Assembly (NCBI RefSeq): GCF_046035435.1
Contig: NZ_JBFNFH010000004.1
Strand: one strand, 5' to 3'
DNA: 64,000 nt
Source of the DNA: Helcococcus bovis
Lineage (GTDB): Bacteria > Bacillota > Clostridia > Tissierellales > Peptoniphilaceae
Under the pieces are notes generated by a model. That model did no database searches. It worked only from the letters and a program-made list of their open reading frames with translations, and had not been told where the DNA came from. The stretch's first letter is position 1, and each line of letters opens with the position of its first letter. Shown here piece by piece: positions 54,163 through 63,904 of this stretch. The translations under genes were made by a program, and so were the position numbers.

Positions 54163-54666
54163 ATGGAATTTAAATTTAAGGGAAATCCAATACATTTATT
54201 AGGAACACAAGTTAAAGTTGGTGATAAGGCACCAGATTTTAAGGCAACAAAGGCAGATATGACATCATATCAATTGAGTGAAGATTTAGGAAAAACAGTA
54301 GTTTTGTCAGTTGTGCCATCAGTTGATACAAGTCTGTGTTCGATTCAAACAAAATTATTTAATGAAGAAGCTACAAAATTGAGTGAAGAAGTAAGAATAG
54401 TGACTGTATCACTTGACTTGCCATTTGCGCAACAAAGATTTTGTGCTGCAGAAGGTATAGAAAATATAATAACAGTTTCTGATTACAAAGAAAGAGAATT
54501 TGGTAATAAATACGGATTCTTGATTGATGAATTAAAATTATTAGCAAGAGGAATTGTTATCGTAGATAGAGAAGGAAACGTGGCATATACAGAATATCTT
54601 GAAGATTCTGCAACAGAAGTAGATTTCAAATCTGCATTAGAAAAAGTAAAAGAATTATTAAAGTAG
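54163..54666 (+). CDS. tpx: Thiol peroxidase Tpx
   Basis: An atypical 2-Cys peroxiredoxin of 167 aa. The peroxidatic Cys lies in PSVDTSLCSIQT and the resolving Cys in AQQRFCAAEG. Reduces lipid and other hydroperoxides. AAGGAG before the ATG. The next gene, an FAD disulfide oxidoreductase, starts 7 nt after its stop and may provide reducing power. Confidence 0.95.
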   Translation: MEFKFKGNPIHLLGTQVKVGDKAPDFKATKADMTSYQLSEDLGKTVVLSVVPSVDTSLCSIQTKLFNEEATKLSEEVRIVTVSLDLPFAQQRFCAAEGIENIITVSDYKEREFGNKYGFLIDELKLLARGIVIVDREGNVAYTEYLEDSATEVDFKSALEKVKELLK

Positions 54667-54673
54667 GCTGTGT

Positions 54674-56011
54674 ATGAGATATGATTCAATTATTATAGGA
54701 TTTGGAAAAGCAGGAAAAACATTAGCAGCAACTTTAGCTAAAAAAGGTGAAAAAGTTGCACTTATCGAAAAAGATAAAAAAATGTATGGCGGAACATGTA
54801 TTAATATAGGGTGTCTTCCTTCAAAAAACTTATTAAATAGCAGTAAAGATGGTAAATTATCCCAAATTGATAAAAAAGAGTTTTATAAAAAATCTATTAT
54901 TAAAAAGAAAAATTTAATAGCAAAGTTAAATGAAGCTAATTATAATAATGTAGTAAATTCTGGAGCTGAAGTTATAGATGGATTTGCTAGTTTTAAGGAC
55001 AAAGAAACAGTTTTGGTTAAAACTGAATCTGAAGAATTGGAAGTAAAAGCGGATAAAATATTTATAAACACTGGGGCAACACCATTTATACCTAAAATGG
55101 AAGGTATTGAAAACAATGAAAATGTATTTACAAGTACATCGATTATGAATTTAGAAGAATTACCGGAAAATCTAACTATAATTGGTGGTGGATTTATTTC
55201 GTTAGAATTTGCATCAATTTATGCTAATTTCGGAAGCAAAGTAAGAATTTTGATTAGAGAAGACAAATTCTTACCTAGAGAAGATACAGATATTTCAGAT
55301 GAAATTAGAAAATCTATTGAAGAAAAAGAAATAGAAATATTATTAAATTCTGAAACATCAAGGATAAAGGGTGATACTTTATATTATGTTGAAAATGGTG
55401 AAGAAAAATTAATAGAAAATACAAAAGTACTTATTTCTACAGGAAGAAGAGCTAATGTAAAAGATTTAAATCTTGAAAGTGCTGGAGTAGAATTAACAGA
55501 TAGAGGATTGATTAAAGTAAATGAATACTTGGAAACAACACAAGAAAATATTTATGCTTTAGGGGATGTTTCTTCACAATATCAATTCACATATACTTCA
55601 CTTGATGATTTTAGAATAGTAAAATCACAATTATTAGGTGATAAATCATACTCAATAAGTGAAAGAAAAGTATTTGCTACATCAACATTCATCGAACCTA
55701 CTTATTCAAGAATTGGCTTGAATGAAAAAGAAGCAAAAGAAAAAGGGATAGATTATAAAGTTAATGTGATGAAGGCTGAATCTATACCAAATGCAAAAGT
55801 TTTGGGTAAAACAAAAGGATTACTAAAAGCATTAGTTGATAGTAAAACTAATAAGATTTTGGGTGTTATGTTATTTGTTGAAAGATCAGAGGAAATTATA
55901 AACTTTGTAAAATTAGCCATGGATGAAGGTTTAGAATATACAAAATTAAGAGATTTTGTTTTCACACATCCGACAATAAGTGAAGCTTTGAACGATTTAT
56001 TTAATATGTAA
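54674..56011 (+). CDS. FAD-dependent pyridine nucleotide-disulfide oxidoreductase
   Basis: A 445-aa class I flavoprotein disulfide reductase: FAD-binding IIIGFGKAGKTLAATL, redox pair GGTCINIGCLPSK, NAD(P)-binding IIGGGFISLEFASIYANFGS, second FAD contact YALGDVSS and the C-terminal active-site His in FVFTHPTISEAL. Resembles RclA/mercuric-reductase-like members without the metal-binding domain. Cotranscribed with tpx, so a reductase role for Tpx or a low-molecular-weight thiol is inferred. A weak ribosome site (GCTGTGT) suggests coupling to tpx translation. Confidence 0.88.
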   Translation: MRYDSIIIGFGKAGKTLAATLAKKGEKVALIEKDKKMYGGTCINIGCLPSKNLLNSSKDGKLSQIDKKEFYKKSIIKKKNLIAKLNEANYNNVVNSGAEVIDGFASFKDKETVLVKTESEELEVKADKIFINTGATPFIPKMEGIENNENVFTSTSIMNLEELPENLTIIGGGFISLEFASIYANFGSKVRILIREDKFLPREDTDISDEIRKSIEEKEIEILLNSETSRIKGDTLYYVENGEEKLIENTKVLISTGRRANVKDLNLESAGVELTDRGLIKVNEYLETTQENIYALGDVSSQYQFTYTSLDDFRIVKSQLLGDKSYSISERKVFATSTFIEPTYSRIGLNEKEAKEKGIDYKVNVMKAESIPNAKVLGKTKGLLKALVDSKTNKILGVMLFVERSEEIINFVKLAMDEGLEYTKLRDFVFTHPTISEALNDLFNM

Positions 56012-56017
56012 AAATGA

Positions 56018-56044
56018 GAGTACAAATGTACTCCATTTTTATTT
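56018..56044 (+). terminator. Terminator after the disulfide reductase
   Basis: GAGTAC and GTACTC with an AAAT loop, followed by CATTTTTATTTT. The stem is short. Confidence 0.6.
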
Positions 56045-56082
56045 TAAAATATAGTATAATAATCGTGTTTATGGAGGATATT

Positions 56083-57264
56083 ATGATTATTTCGTTATCG
56101 ATTATTTTTTTATTTGGATTAATTTTAGCAAAGATTTCAGAAAGTCTTAAATTGCCTAGATTGCTAGGAATGCTTATTACAGGGATTTTGATAGGACCAT
56201 TCGTGTTGAATTTAATACATATTAGTGTTTTAAAAATTTCGCCAGAGCTTAGAAAAATTGCACTTGTTGTAATTCTGATAAGAGCTGGACTAACTTTGGA
56301 TTTTAGGAAAGTATTGGAAGTTGGGCGTCCAGCGCTTCTAATGTCATTCGTGCCAGCAACGGTTGAAATTTTAGCTTATACATTTTTGGCGAAATTCATA
56401 TTTGGAATTGATATGTTAAGTGCTGCAATTATGGGGTCGATTTTATCAGCTGTATCTCCTGCGGTAGTTGTGCCAGGAATGATTAATGTTATTGAAAAAG
56501 GTTATGGAAATAAAAAAGGAATAGGACAATTGATTTTGGCTGGAGCATCTTTGGATGATGTGTTTGTATTGGCTATTTTCTCAAGCTTGGTTGGATTTAG
56601 TACGGGCGGAGAATTTTCCATATATAAATTATTAGACATTCCTATTTCGATAATTAGTGGAGTTTTGATAGGTGCTATTATAGGATATTTGCTAAGTTTA
56701 GTTTTAGGAAAGATTAAATTAACAAATAATATTAAAGTTTTATTCGTATTTGCAGCGTCTTTATTATTAGTTGGACTTAAAGATGAAATTGGAAAAGTGT
56801 TTGCTTTCTCAGAAATGTTAAGTGTAATGACACTTGGACTTGTATATTCTATGCAATCTGAAAGCATAGTAATTGACTCAGTAAAGAATGGATTTAATGG
56901 AATTTGGAATGGATTTGAAGTGCTTTTATTTGTGTTAATTGGAGCGCAAGTTGATATTAGATATACTTTGGGAGCAGGTATCTTAGGAATATTATTAATT
57001 TTTTCAACGTTAGCATTTAGAATTTTAGCTGTAAATATTTGTTTAATGGGAACAAATCTAAACTTAAAAGAAAAAGTATTTAGTATGATTTCGTATCTGC
57101 CAAAAGCCACAGTGCAAGCTGCAATAGGTGCCATCCCTCTATCACTTGGACTTCCTAATGGTACATTAATTTTATCTATTGCTGTTTTAGGAATTTTGAT
57201 AACTGCTCCAATCGGGGCAATTGGAATAGAAAATACCTATGAAAAATTATTAGAAAAAGATTAA
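56083..57264 (+). CDS. Cation:proton antiporter (CPA family)
   Basis: 393 aa, 11-12 helices. The GMLITGILIGPFVLN, LVVILIRAGLTLDFRKV and ILSAVSPAVVVPGM segments match the Na+(K+)/H+ exchanger domain, and GASLDDVFVLAIF carries the ion-binding Asp pair. No C-terminal regulatory domain. The ATG at 56083 follows GGAGGATATT; an upstream in-frame extension overlapping the terminator is rejected. Cation specificity is unknown. Confidence 0.88.
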   Translation: MIISLSIIFLFGLILAKISESLKLPRLLGMLITGILIGPFVLNLIHISVLKISPELRKIALVVILIRAGLTLDFRKVLEVGRPALLMSFVPATVEILAYTFLAKFIFGIDMLSAAIMGSILSAVSPAVVVPGMINVIEKGYGNKKGIGQLILAGASLDDVFVLAIFSSLVGFSTGGEFSIYKLLDIPISIISGVLIGAIIGYLLSLVLGKIKLTNNIKVLFVFAASLLLVGLKDEIGKVFAFSEMLSVMTLGLVYSMQSESIVIDSVKNGFNGIWNGFEVLLFVLIGAQVDIRYTLGAGILGILLIFSTLAFRILAVNICLMGTNLNLKEKVFSMISYLPKATVQAAIGAIPLSLGLPNGTLILSIAVLGILITAPIGAIGIENTYEKLLEKD

Positions 57265-57329
57265 TTATTAGATGTTAAAGTAGTATTAAAATTGCTTTTT
57301 TGATATAATTTAATAGATAGGAGAAGGAT

Positions 57330-57980
57330 ATGATTAAAAGATTTTTAGCCATGTTACTTTGTATTTGCATTATAGGTATGGGAATTGCATTATCGATAAA
57401 ATCAGGAATAGGACTAGGTCCATATGATGCTCTATCGACAACATTATCCAATATCTCGCTTATAAAAGTTGGGACAATTACAATTATAATAAATGGTACA
57501 TGCATTTTATTGCAAATTTTACTTTTAGGTAAGAATTTTAATAAATTTCAATATCTACAAGTTATTGTAATATTTGTACTAGGATATGTAATAAATATTT
57601 TTTATTATAATGTATTTACTTTTGAGGTAAATTCATATATTCAAAGAGTTTTATTATTTATTTTAGCAACAGCTATATGTGGTTTTGCAGTAGGAGCAAT
57701 TATGAATATAAATGTAGTGTATACTGCACTTGAAGGTTTTTTGGATGCATTAGCTATAAAAACCAATGGTGATTTTTTGAAATATAGATGGGTATTTGAT
57801 GTTATCGCAGTAGTTATGTGTTTATTGTTATCATACATATTTAATTCTGAATACATAATAAGAGAAGGTACAATTATAGCATTAATTATTTTTTCTCCAA
57901 TTTTGGGTGTTTCAATGAAGTTTCAATATCCATATTTCAAAAAATGGGGATTATTACCAGTTGATAAAAAGATATGTTAG
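57330..57980 (+). CDS. YczE/YitT-like membrane protein
   Basis: 216 aa with five helices. The N-terminal IIGMGIALSIKSGIGLGPYDALSTTLS pattern (residues ~14-40) and the INGTCILLQILLLG helix define the YczE/YyaS family. The biochemical role is not established. AGGAGAAGG precedes the ATG. It may be cotranscribed with the following ArAE-like gene (37-nt gap). Confidence 0.8.
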   Translation: MIKRFLAMLLCICIIGMGIALSIKSGIGLGPYDALSTTLSNISLIKVGTITIIINGTCILLQILLLGKNFNKFQYLQVIVIFVLGYVINIFYYNVFTFEVNSYIQRVLLFILATAICGFAVGAIMNINVVYTALEGFLDALAIKTNGDFLKYRWVFDVIAVVMCLLLSYIFNSEYIIREGTIIALIIFSPILGVSMKFQYPYFKKWGLLPVDKKIC

Positions 57981-58017
57981 AGGAATTAGAAGAAAAGACA
58001 ATTTAGATTGAGGAAAT

Positions 58018-59019
58018 ATGGAAAGATTTAAGAAGTTTGATTTATTATTAAATTTACAAATAGCAATCGCCTTCACTTTATCTATACTATTTTCTCAATT
58101 TTTTAATTTACAAAATGCTATTACTGCTGGCGTAATAACTTTGCTATCCGTTCAAATAACTAAGAAACAAACAGTAGTTATTGCCTTAAAAAGAGTTTTT
58201 GGATTTTTCTTGATGTTGGCATTGATATTAATATTTTTTAATTTCATGGGATATAATTTATATTCATTTGGAATATTCGTGCTAGTATTTGCGGTACTAA
58301 ATTCATTTTTCAATATTTCCGTAGGGCTTGCACCAAATGTAGTTATTGCAGGACATTTTTATGCGAAAATGAGTACGGATTATAGTTTTATTCTTAATGA
58401 AATAGCTATCTATCTGATAGGATTAATAATGGCGATTGCAGTAAACTTGATTATTCCTATGACTAAAAAAGAAAAGAATATTGAAAGAGATCAATTAGAT
58501 GAGTATTTAAAAAAACTACTTTTATATACTTCAAATTTATTAAATCAAGAATATACAATAAATAGCTCAAACATTGATAAACAAATATATGAAATTTATA
58601 TTGATAAACAAATTAAAATTATAAAAAAATTTATAGATGATTTAGAAATTAAAACATTGAGAAAGATTGAAAATACGCTGCTTAATCGAGATATTTACGA
58701 TTTAGAATATTTACAAATGAGAAAAAATCAAGTAAATATTTTAGTGAAAATTTACAGCGAATCAAAACGACTAGATTCAAATTTTGAACAAACGCAGGTA
58801 GTATCTGATTTTATTGATGAAATTAGAAATGATTTTGATGAAAAAAACACAGTTGTAGGATTAATAACTAAAGCAAAATTACTGATTAGTGATTTTAAAA
58901 ATGATGAATTGCCAAAAACTAGAAATGAGTTTGAAAATAGGGCAATTCTTTATGTAATTATGAAAGATTTAATAGAATTTTTGAGAGAAAAATATATTTT
59001 TAAAAATAGGAAATTATGA
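58018..59019 (+). CDS. Aromatic acid exporter (ArAE/FUSC-like) membrane protein
   Basis: 333 aa: about five to six N-terminal helices (residues 10-155), including QNAITAGVITLLSVQITKKQTV, then a long cytoplasmic helical domain rich in Lys, Glu and Asp. This is the ArAE_1/DUF939 architecture. The transport role is inferred from the family. It overlaps the start of tsaE by 4 bases, so it heads the tsaE-tsaB-rimI-tsaD-pcrA transcript. Confidence 0.78.
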   Translation: MERFKKFDLLLNLQIAIAFTLSILFSQFFNLQNAITAGVITLLSVQITKKQTVVIALKRVFGFFLMLALILIFFNFMGYNLYSFGIFVLVFAVLNSFFNISVGLAPNVVIAGHFYAKMSTDYSFILNEIAIYLIGLIMAIAVNLIIPMTKKEKNIERDQLDEYLKKLLLYTSNLLNQEYTINSSNIDKQIYEIYIDKQIKIIKKFIDDLEIKTLRKIENTLLNRDIYDLEYLQMRKNQVNILVKIYSESKRLDSNFEQTQVVSDFIDEIRNDFDEKNTVVGLITKAKLLISDFKNDELPKTRNEFENRAILYVIMKDLIEFLREKYIFKNRKL

Positions 59020-59477
59020 AAAGAGAAATAAAAGATTTAAAAGAATTAGAAAATTATGGAAAAAAATTAGCTAAAATATTAAAGTTTGGAGATGTTATTT
59101 CATTAAAAGGCGATTTAGGAGCCGGAAAAACAACATTAGTTCAATTTATCGCTAAAGAGTTGGGTGTTAATGATTATGTAACTTCTCCAACATTTTCAAT
59201 TGTAAATATTTATGAAGGTGACGAAAAAATTTATCACATGGATTTATATAGATTAGAAGATCCAACGGAGTTAGAACAAATTGATTTTGAAAATTATTTT
59301 TACCCAGAAGGAATTACATTTATTGAATGGGCAGAAAAAGGCGGATACTATCTACCTGAGGATATGATTGAAATTTCAATTGAAATAGGATTGAATAAGA
59401 GAATTATTGAAATTGAAGAAAATAATATTAGATCTAAAGAAATTGGAGAAAAATTAAATGAAGATTTTGGCAATTGA
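59016..59477 (+). CDS. tsaE: tRNA threonylcarbamoyladenosine biosynthesis ATPase TsaE
   Basis: A 153-aa P-loop ATPase needed for turnover of the t6A37-forming complex with TsaB and TsaD. Walker A SLKGDLGAGKTTLVQ, SPTFSIVNIYEG and the HMDLYRLEDPTEL segment are diagnostic. Overlaps the upstream gene by 4 and tsaB by 20 bases. Confidence 0.95.
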   Translation: MKREIKDLKELENYGKKLAKILKFGDVISLKGDLGAGKTTLVQFIAKELGVNDYVTSPTFSIVNIYEGDEKIYHMDLYRLEDPTELEQIDFENYFYPEGITFIEWAEKGGYYLPEDMIEISIEIGLNKRIIEIEENNIRSKEIGEKLNEDFGN

Positions 59478-60138
59478 TACATCTACCATGATGTCGTCAA
59501 TAACTATAATGGAAGATAATAGAATAATTGGAGATTTTAGTATTAGTCAAGAAGAAACACATTCAGAAATGCTAGTGCCTCTTGTTAAGAGAATGCTTCA
59601 AGATTTGAAGATTAATTTATCTGAAATTGATGTTTATGCAGTTGCAAAAGGTCCTGGCTCATTTACAGGACTTAGAATAGGAGTTGCATCTATTAAAGCT
59701 ATGGCTCAAGTTTTTGATAAACCAATTATTGGAATTTCAACATTAGAGGCTATGGCATTTTCAATTTTAAATGATAATAAAATTTTATCTATAATTGATG
59801 CTAGAGGAAAGAGATATTTTACCGGACTTTATCAATATATTAATGGTAAATTAGTTTGTGATTTTGAAGATATTATTTTAGAAAATAAATTAGTAGAAAT
59901 TGTTGAGGAAAATGAGAAAATTACAATAGTTGGAGAAGCGATTGAAAAATTGCCACAATCAATTAAAAAAAGTGATAAAGTTATTTTGGCACCAGCTAGT
60001 CTGAACAATGCAATAGGTAAAAATTTATGTGTAATGGCAAAGCAAAAGTTTGAATCTGGAGAAACTGAAAGCTATTTTGATATTGCACCAAATTACTTGA
60101 GAAAATCTCAAGCAGAAGTTAATTTGATGAATAAATAA
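59458..60138 (+). CDS. tsaB: tRNA threonylcarbamoyladenosine biosynthesis protein TsaB
   Basis: A 226-aa ASKHA-fold scaffold partner of TsaD. KILAIDTSTMMSSITIM, the SEMLVPLVKRML helix and VAKGPGSFTGLRIGVAS are family marks. Length normal. Located between tsaE and rimI, as in many Firmicutes. Confidence 0.95.
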   Translation: MKILAIDTSTMMSSITIMEDNRIIGDFSISQEETHSEMLVPLVKRMLQDLKINLSEIDVYAVAKGPGSFTGLRIGVASIKAMAQVFDKPIIGISTLEAMAFSILNDNKILSIIDARGKRYFTGLYQYINGKLVCDFEDIILENKLVEIVEENEKITIVGEAIEKLPQSIKKSDKVILAPASLNNAIGKNLCVMAKQKFESGETESYFDIAPNYLRKSQAEVNLMNK

Positions 60139-60147
60139 GAGGAAATT

Positions 60148-60591
60148 TTGAGTAATAGAGAATTTGTAGAAATAGACGAAAAATATATCGATTTTTTAGT
60201 TGAAATGGAAAAAGATTTTCAAAATCCGTGGCCATTGGAAGGGTTTTTCTTAGAAATGGAAAATGAGTTTACGAGGTCAATTGGGCTATGTATAGATGAC
60301 GTTTTAGTTGGATATATGTTTTACAGTGAATATTTGGATGAAGTAAATATAAATCATTTTGTAGTCCATACAAAACATAGGAAAAATGGCTATGCTAGTA
60401 AAATTATGCAAGAATTATTAAATAGATTGACTAAAAAACAGTTGATTTATTTAGAGGTTAGAACTGACAACATTCCCGCTATAAATTTATACAAAAAATA
60501 TGGATTAGAAATCATTAATACTAGAAAAAACTATTATAGTGATGGAGAAGATGCATACATTATGCAAAGAGATAGAAAGGAAGAATTATGA
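60148..60591 (+). CDS. rimI: Ribosomal protein S18-alanine N-acetyltransferase RimI-like
   Basis: 147 aa, GNAT fold. NPWPLEGFFLEMEN near the N terminus, HTKHRKNGYASKIMQELL with the acetyl-CoA loop and the NIPAINLYKKYGLEI helix match RimI. The start is TTG at 60148 with GAGGAAATT in front. Position between tsaB and tsaD supports the assignment. In bacteria the physiological target beyond S18 is not certain. Confidence 0.9.
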   Translation: MSNREFVEIDEKYIDFLVEMEKDFQNPWPLEGFFLEMENEFTRSIGLCIDDVLVGYMFYSEYLDEVNINHFVVHTKHRKNGYASKIMQELLNRLTKKQLIYLEVRTDNIPAINLYKKYGLEIINTRKNYYSDGEDAYIMQRDRKEEL

Positions 60592-61607
60592 GAATTATGG
60601 GAATTGAGTCATCATGCGATGAAACAAGTATTTCAATAATTGAAGATGGAAGAAAAATTTTATCAAATGTGATTTTTACTCAAATTGATACTCATAAAGT
60701 TTATGGTGGAGTTGTACCTGAAATTGCGTCAAGAGAGCATATTAAAGCAATTAGTTATGTTGCAAAGGAAGCTCTGGAAGAAGCAAAAATAGGGTTTAAT
60801 GATGTTGATTTAATTGCTGTAACTAAAGGACCTGGTTTGGTGGGTGCCTTATTGGTGGGGATTTCTTATGCTAAAGGATTGTCTTTAGCGCTTGATACAC
60901 CTTTGATTGGTGTGAATCACATGGAAGGACACATTTGTGCAAATTATTTAGAATTTCCAGAGTTAGAGCCACCATTTGTATCTTTAGTTGTTTCAGGAGG
61001 ACATACATATTTAGTTGATGTGTTGTCATATACAGATTATAGGGTTATTGGGAAAACAAGAGATGATGCTGCTGGAGAGAGTTTTGACAAAGTTTCTAGA
61101 GCGTTAGGTTTTGGATATCCAGGTGGTCCTGCTATACAAAATGCGAGCTATAAAGGGAATAAAAATGCTATAGATTTTCCGAGAGTAATGCTTGAAAAAG
61201 ATTCTTATGATTTTAGTTTCAGTGGATTAAAGACAGCAGTTTTGAATTACTTAAATCAAGAAAAAATGGCGGGAAATGAGATAAATCCTTATGATGTTGC
61301 AGCAAGTTTCCAAGCAGCTGTTAATGACGTTTTAGTTGAAAAATCATTAAGACTTTTAAGAGAAACGGGAAGAGATAAATTTGTTTTATCTGGTGGAGTT
61401 GCTGCAAACAAAGATTTAAGAGAACATTTAGAATCGCAATTATCAGACATGAATGTTAAATTATATTATCCACCATTGAAATTATGTACAGATAATGCTG
61501 CAATGATTGCAACAGCTGGATATTATAACTATTTGGAATATGGAGCAGATAATTTAAGGGTGAATGTAATTCCAAATTTAGGTTTAGAAAAGGAGAACAA
61601 TGACTAA
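60588..61607 (+). CDS. tsaD: tRNA threonylcarbamoyltransferase TsaD
   Basis: A 339-aa ASKHA metalloenzyme that transfers threonylcarbamoyl to A37 of ANN-reading tRNAs. IMGIESSCDETSISI, metal-binding NHMEGHI, VSGGHTYLVDV, LSGGVAANKDLRE and CTDNAAMIATAGYY are all present. It overlaps rimI by 4 bases and pcrA by 8. Confidence 0.97.
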   Translation: MRIMGIESSCDETSISIIEDGRKILSNVIFTQIDTHKVYGGVVPEIASREHIKAISYVAKEALEEAKIGFNDVDLIAVTKGPGLVGALLVGISYAKGLSLALDTPLIGVNHMEGHICANYLEFPELEPPFVSLVVSGGHTYLVDVLSYTDYRVIGKTRDDAAGESFDKVSRALGFGYPGGPAIQNASYKGNKNAIDFPRVMLEKDSYDFSFSGLKTAVLNYLNQEKMAGNEINPYDVAASFQAAVNDVLVEKSLRLLRETGRDKFVLSGGVAANKDLREHLESQLSDMNVKLYYPPLKLCTDNAAMIATAGYYNYLEYGADNLRVNVIPNLGLEKENND

Positions 61608-63807
61608 TTTATTGAAAAATTTAAATGATATGCAAAGACAAGCCGTTCTTACAACTAATGGACCTATTTTAATTGTTGCGGGTGCAGGTTCTGGTAAAAC
61701 TACCGTACTTACTAGAAAAATTGCATATTTGATAGAAGAAAAAAATATTAGTGAATTTAATATTTTAGCATTCACATTTACAAATAAAGCAGCTAATGAA
61801 ATGAAGGAAAGAATTGGAAAAGAGTTAAATAAAGATATTAGCCACATGTGGATTGGTACGTTTCATAGCATTTGTTCAAGAATTTTAAGAAGAAATATTG
61901 ATAAAATTGGATATAAGAGCAACTTTAGTATTTATGACACTTCAGAATCGAAAACTTTGGTTAAGGAAATTATGAAGGAATTAAATATTGATGAAAAATA
62001 CAATCCAATAAATTCGATTATTTCAAGTATTTCAGACCATAAAAATAAATTCCAAACACCGGAAGAAGTTATTGATAAAGCAATATACGAAAGACAGCGT
62101 AATATTGGCGAAATTTACAAAATTTATGAAAGAAGAAAAAAATTAAATAATGCGTTGGACTTTGACGACTTGATATTAAAAACTGTAAGTTTATTAAAAA
62201 AAGATCAAGAGACTAGAGATTATTATGCTGAAAAATTTAAGTATGTGTTTGTCGATGAATATCAAGATACAAATAAATCTCAGTATGAATTGATTAAATT
62301 ATTTGCTGGAAAACACCAAAACATCTGCGTTGTAGGGGATAGTGACCAATCTATTTATTCGTGGAGAGGTGCTGATATCACAAATATTCTTAATTTTGAA
62401 AAAGATTTTAAAAATGCTTCAGTTATATTATTGGAGCAAAATTATAGATCTACAAAAAATATTCTAGATGCAGCTAATGATTTAATTAAAAATAATATTG
62501 AAAGAAAAGATAAAACATTGTGGTCGGAAAATCATGACGGACACAACATTGTTTATAGAAATTCTTCATCTGAATACGATGAAGCAGATGATATTGTGAT
62601 GAAAATTCATCAAATGTACAGTGCTGGATATAACTATAAAGATATGGCAATACTTTATAGAACAAATTCCCAATCTCGTGTACTTGAAGAAAAACTGATG
62701 GCAGAGCGTATTCCTAATAAAGTTGTAGGTGGGCTTAAGTTCTACGATAGACGTGAAGTTAAGGATATTCTTTCTTATTTAGCATTCATAGGTAATCCTG
62801 ATGATGACTTGTCATTTAAGCGAATCGTAAACATTCCTAAAAGAGGAATAGGAGATACAACAGTAGCAAAATTAGACAATTTTGCAAAACGAATAAATCA
62901 AAGTATCTTCGATGCAATTTATGCAGATGAATTAGATAAAGAACTTTCAAAAGCTGCAGTGACAAAATTAAGAAGTTTTGCTGATGAAATGCTTGCTTTT
63001 ATAAATTTAGTTGATGAATATTTGATAACTGATTTAGTTGAAGATGTATATGTAAAAACAGGGTATAAGAAAATGTTGGAATCTTCAACGAAAATAGAAG
63101 ATAGAGCAAGAATTGATAACATTTCCCAACTTGCAACAGCAGTAGCTGAATTTGAAAGTAAGAATGAATCTGCTAAACTACATGACTATTTGCAAAATGT
63201 AAATTTACTTTCAGATGTAGACAAAACTGATGATGAAGATGGAGTTAGTTTAATGACCATTCATGCTGCTAAAGGGCTTGAATATGATGTAGTATTTTTA
63301 AGCGGTATGGAAGAAGGTGTGTTTCCAAGCTTAAGAACTGTTGAAGAAGGTGGCTTGGAAGAAGAAAGAAGACTTGCCTATGTTGCAATTACCAGAGCTA
63401 AAGAGCGTTTATTTATTTCATCAGCTTCAACAAGAATGGTATTTGGTAGATCACAATATTCTAAAAAATCCAGATTCATCGATGAGATAAAATCACACTT
63501 AGAAGAAGAAAAACCAAAGTCTTCATTTGAAGATCAGCCGAAAGGCTTTAATTACGCAAGTTTTTATGGCTCATTTGAAGAAAAAAGAGAAAGAATTAAG
63601 CAAGAAGTTTTAGATAGAAAACAACAATTTGATAATTCATTAAACATGAATTTTAATATTGGTGATAAAGTTTCTCATAAAAAATATGGAGAAGGTATGG
63701 TAATCTCTATAACTCCAAATCCAGATGGAGATGAACTTTTAGTAAGTTTTGATAATAATGGTCTGAAAAGATTAAATGCTAAATTAGCTAGATTGAAAAA
63801 ATTATAA
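61600..63807 (+). CDS. pcrA: ATP-dependent DNA helicase PcrA (UvrD family)
   Basis: A 735-aa superfamily 1A 3'-5' helicase for repair and replication. Motif I GAGSGKTTVLTRK, Ia AFTFTNKAANEM, II VFVDEYQDTN, III VVGDSDQSIYSWRGAD, IV LEQNYRSTKNIL, V MTIHAAKGLEYDVVFL and VI RRLAYVAITRAKERL. The C-terminal ~50 residues (GDKVSHKKYGEGMVI) are the Tudor-like domain of PcrA that contacts RNA polymerase. AAGGAG precedes the ATG; the unit ends with the terminator downstream. Confidence 0.97.
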   Translation: MTNLLKNLNDMQRQAVLTTNGPILIVAGAGSGKTTVLTRKIAYLIEEKNISEFNILAFTFTNKAANEMKERIGKELNKDISHMWIGTFHSICSRILRRNIDKIGYKSNFSIYDTSESKTLVKEIMKELNIDEKYNPINSIISSISDHKNKFQTPEEVIDKAIYERQRNIGEIYKIYERRKKLNNALDFDDLILKTVSLLKKDQETRDYYAEKFKYVFVDEYQDTNKSQYELIKLFAGKHQNICVVGDSDQSIYSWRGADITNILNFEKDFKNASVILLEQNYRSTKNILDAANDLIKNNIERKDKTLWSENHDGHNIVYRNSSSEYDEADDIVMKIHQMYSAGYNYKDMAILYRTNSQSRVLEEKLMAERIPNKVVGGLKFYDRREVKDILSYLAFIGNPDDDLSFKRIVNIPKRGIGDTTVAKLDNFAKRINQSIFDAIYADELDKELSKAAVTKLRSFADEMLAFINLVDEYLITDLVEDVYVKTGYKKMLESSTKIEDRARIDNISQLATAVAEFESKNESAKLHDYLQNVNLLSDVDKTDDEDGVSLMTIHAAKGLEYDVVFLSGMEEGVFPSLRTVEEGGLEEERRLAYVAITRAKERLFISSASTRMVFGRSQYSKKSRFIDEIKSHLEEEKPKSSFEDQPKGFNYASFYGSFEEKRERIKQEVLDRKQQFDNSLNMNFNIGDKVSHKKYGEGMVISITPNPDGDELLVSFDNNGLKRLNAKLARLKKL

Positions 63808-63859
63808 AATAAAATTACAAAAATATATTACTTTGCGTAATTCTTTTTGTGATTATATA

Positions 63860-63904
63860 AAAAAGGAATTCCTAAGATATCGAAAATTTAGGGGATTCCT
63901 TTTG
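63860..63904 (+). terminator. Terminator after pcrA
   Basis: AAAAGGAATTCCTAA pairs with TTTAGGGGATTCCTTTT (one mismatch) around a ~10-nt loop, with terminal T residues. No gene is visible in the remaining ~95 bases. Confidence 0.8.

Noticed and set aside
56502..57134. A 210-codon open frame antisense to the antiporter
   Set aside because: It has no ribosome site, a composition typical of the reverse of a membrane-protein gene, and the sense gene has clear family motifs.
59016..63807. The tsaE-tsaB-rimI-tsaD-pcrA block as something unusual
   Set aside because: The first four genes are a standard Firmicute arrangement; the tight overlaps are ordinary operon packing and all motifs are intact.
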